DNA of 13,338 nucleotides from Candidatus Borrarchaeota archaeon (lineage in GTDB: Archaea; Asgardarchaeota; Sifarchaeia; Borrarchaeales; Borrarchaeaceae): positions 1 to 13,338 of the forward strand of contig JAEORY010000061.1 of assembly GCA_016840645.1 (NCBI GenBank), in the 5' to 3' direction. The notes below the pieces were generated by a model. That model searched no databases. It saw nothing but the letters and a program-made list of their open reading frames with translations, and had not been told where the DNA came from. Positions 12,001-13,338 of this stretch are shown piece after piece. The translations under genes and the position numbers were made by a program. Position 1 is the first letter of the stretch. Each line of letters starts with the position of its first letter.

Positions 12001-13338
12001 ATGAATCAAATAGAAATAACATTTCAACCTGACGGAAAACGAGTCGCTATCGATTCTGGCGAAACATTAATGGACGGTGCAAAGAGGGGAGGCATAGATA
12101 TTCAAGCTATATGTGGAGGAAATGCTATATGCGGGAAATGTAAAGTTATAATCAATCCTGAACAAGTTTTAATCAACCCAATCACTGATGATGAAAAAAG
12201 ACTTCTTACCCCGTTAGAAATTCAAAAAGGTTACCGATTGGCATGTTCTGTAATTCCAACAGGAAATATTAATGTGGAAATACCGCTCTCAAGCAGAATT
12301 GGAAAACAGAGGCTTCAAGTTGAAGGTATTGAAGTTCTAGTGGAATTTGATCCTCATATACAGAAATTAGGATTACAGATAGCCCCACCTTCTCTTCATG
12401 ATCTTAGATCTGACGGAGAGCGAATTTTGGATGAAGTTCATAAGGTTCTTAATAATGAAGTTATATTGGATTATAACGTTCTTAATCGAATTCCTCGAAT
12501 TTTAAGGAATGGAAATTGGGTAGTGACTGTAACAATTTGGAATTATCAAAAAATAATAGAAATAGAGCCTGGCATGACATTCGAGAAGAATTATTGTGTG
12601 GCACTAGATATTGGAACTACAAAAATTGCGGCCTATTTGATAAATCTTTACGATGGAAACTTAGTAGCGAGTGATTCAATGATGAATCCCCAAATCCCTT
12701 ATGGAGAAGATGTTATTTCAAGAATCACTCTTACTGAAGAACCTAATTTACTTTCTGACCTTGTTGTGAGTGGGATAAATAAACTTATAAAATCGCTTTG
12801 TGAAAAAACTGATGTAAAACTAAATTGGATTTATGAGGTAAGCGTTGTTGGGAATACCGCTATGCATCATATATTTTTGCGAGTTCCTTCTGAATATTTA
12901 GCAGTATCACCATACGTACCAGTGATAAGAACACCTCTGAATATTCCCGCCGAAAAATTAGGGCTTGATATATTCCCTTATGGAAATGTTTATGTCTTTC
13001 CTATAATTGCAGGCTTTGTGGGGGGCGATAAAGTCGCGGAAATATTAGCCACAGAAATATACAAATCCGATGAGATTTGTTTAACGTTAGATATAGGTAC
13101 TAACACAGAAATCGCTCTAGGAAACAAAGATGATATTCTTACATGTTCTTGTGCGTCAGGACCCGCTTTTGAGGGAGCCTATATTAAGCATGGAATGCGT
13201 GCAGCGACTGGAGCAATTGAACGTATTAAAATCGACCCTGAAACTTTTGAAGTTACGTATAAAACGATAGAGGATGAGAAACCGAGGGGTATTTGCGGCT
13301 CAGCGATCGTCGATGCGCTTTCAGAGATGTTTAAAGCT
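12001..13338 (+). CDS. RACo-type reductive activator of corrinoid proteins (partial, runs off the right edge)
   Basis: The frame is open for 446 codons to the window end; the family is usually about 600-640 aa, so the last quarter is missing. The N-terminus is a [2Fe-2S] ferredoxin domain with C38-x5-C44-x2-C47 (CGGNAICGKC) and C82 (RLACS). A linker and middle domain follow, then an ASKHA ATPase-type domain with VALDIGTTKIA (200-210), VVGNTAMHH (282-290), FVGGDKV (339-345), LTLDIGTNTEIAL (361-373) and CSCASGPAFEGA (382-393). RACo proteins use ATP and a low-potential electron to reduce cob(II)alamin to cob(I)alamin. ATG 12001 has GGAG 9 nt upstream (11988-11991). As the last visible gene of the MtrH operon, it most likely serves the corrinoid protein encoded across the divergent promoter. 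Confidence 0.93.
   Translation, partial: MNQIEITFQPDGKRVAIDSGETLMDGAKRGGIDIQAICGGNAICGKCKVIINPEQVLINPITDDEKRLLTPLEIQKGYRLACSVIPTGNINVEIPLSSRIGKQRLQVEGIEVLVEFDPHIQKLGLQIAPPSLHDLRSDGERILDEVHKVLNNEVILDYNVLNRIPRILRNGNWVVTVTIWNYQKIIEIEPGMTFEKNYCVALDIGTTKIAAYLINLYDGNLVASDSMMNPQIPYGEDVISRITLTEEPNLLSDLVVSGINKLIKSLCEKTDVKLNWIYEVSVVGNTAMHHIFLRVPSEYLAVSPYVPVIRTPLNIPAEKLGLDIFPYGNVYVFPIIAGFVGGDKVAEILATEIYKSDEICLTLDIGTNTEIALGNKDDILTCSCASGPAFEGAYIKHGMRAATGAIERIKIDPETFEVTYKTIEDEKPRGICGSAIVDALSEMFKA

Noticed and set aside
1..13338. CRISPR arrays, tRNA or rRNA genes
   Set aside because: I saw no regularly spaced short repeats, tRNA cloverleaf or rRNA signature on either strand. The only long non-coding repeats are the two omega-RNA-like copies.

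Overview
The window looks like archaeal DNA. It is AT-rich, carries a group II chaperonin (thermosome-like) gene and three genes of the MtrH family (the methyltransferase subunit of tetrahydromethanopterin S-methyltransferase), has TATA-like boxes upstream of genes, and uses GGAG/GGTGA ribosome-binding sites with frequent TTG or GTG starts. An uncultured methylotrophic or acetogenic archaeon of the Bathyarchaeia type would fit, but that lineage is a guess.

Left part (1-3127). A gene fragment at the left edge resembles the DUF1638 family and is cut by a 207-nt repeat. A second copy of the repeat lies at 1652-1858. Both copies have the hallmarks of the omega-RNA / right end of IS200/IS605 (TnpB) transposons but no tnpB. 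They flank, in direct orientation, a minus-strand gene coding for a corrinoid-binding domain fused to an ArsR-like winged helix, an apparent B12-dependent regulator. Next come two small zinc-ribbon paralogues with a decayed third copy between them.

Middle part (3128-7583). A first, divergent MtrH homologue lies on the plus strand. On the minus strand are a CBS-pair protein, a divergent thermosome subunit and an MFS transporter, which may form one transcription unit (CBS, chaperonin, then MFS).

Right part (7680-13338). This is a corrinoid-dependent methyl-transfer locus built around a divergent promoter region. Leftward run a corrinoid protein and a uroporphyrinogen-decarboxylase-fold methyltransferase. 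Rightward run two MtrH homologues and a RACo-type corrinoid activator, the last cut by the window edge. Likely logic: the UroD-fold enzyme moves a methyl group from an unknown donor (a methoxylated aromatic is one candidate) to the corrinoid protein, an MtrH-type enzyme passes it to a tetrahydropterin, and the [2Fe-2S] RACo protein rescues inactive cob(II)alamin. The B12-winged-helix protein could report corrinoid or methyl status to transcription, and the MFS protein could import substrate; both are inferences.

Standout points: the B12-winged-helix fusion, the two TnpB-less omega-RNA-like elements with compensatory base changes around it, three MtrH paralogues that differ at a conserved active-site Asp, and a divergent chaperonin next to the methyltransferase genes.
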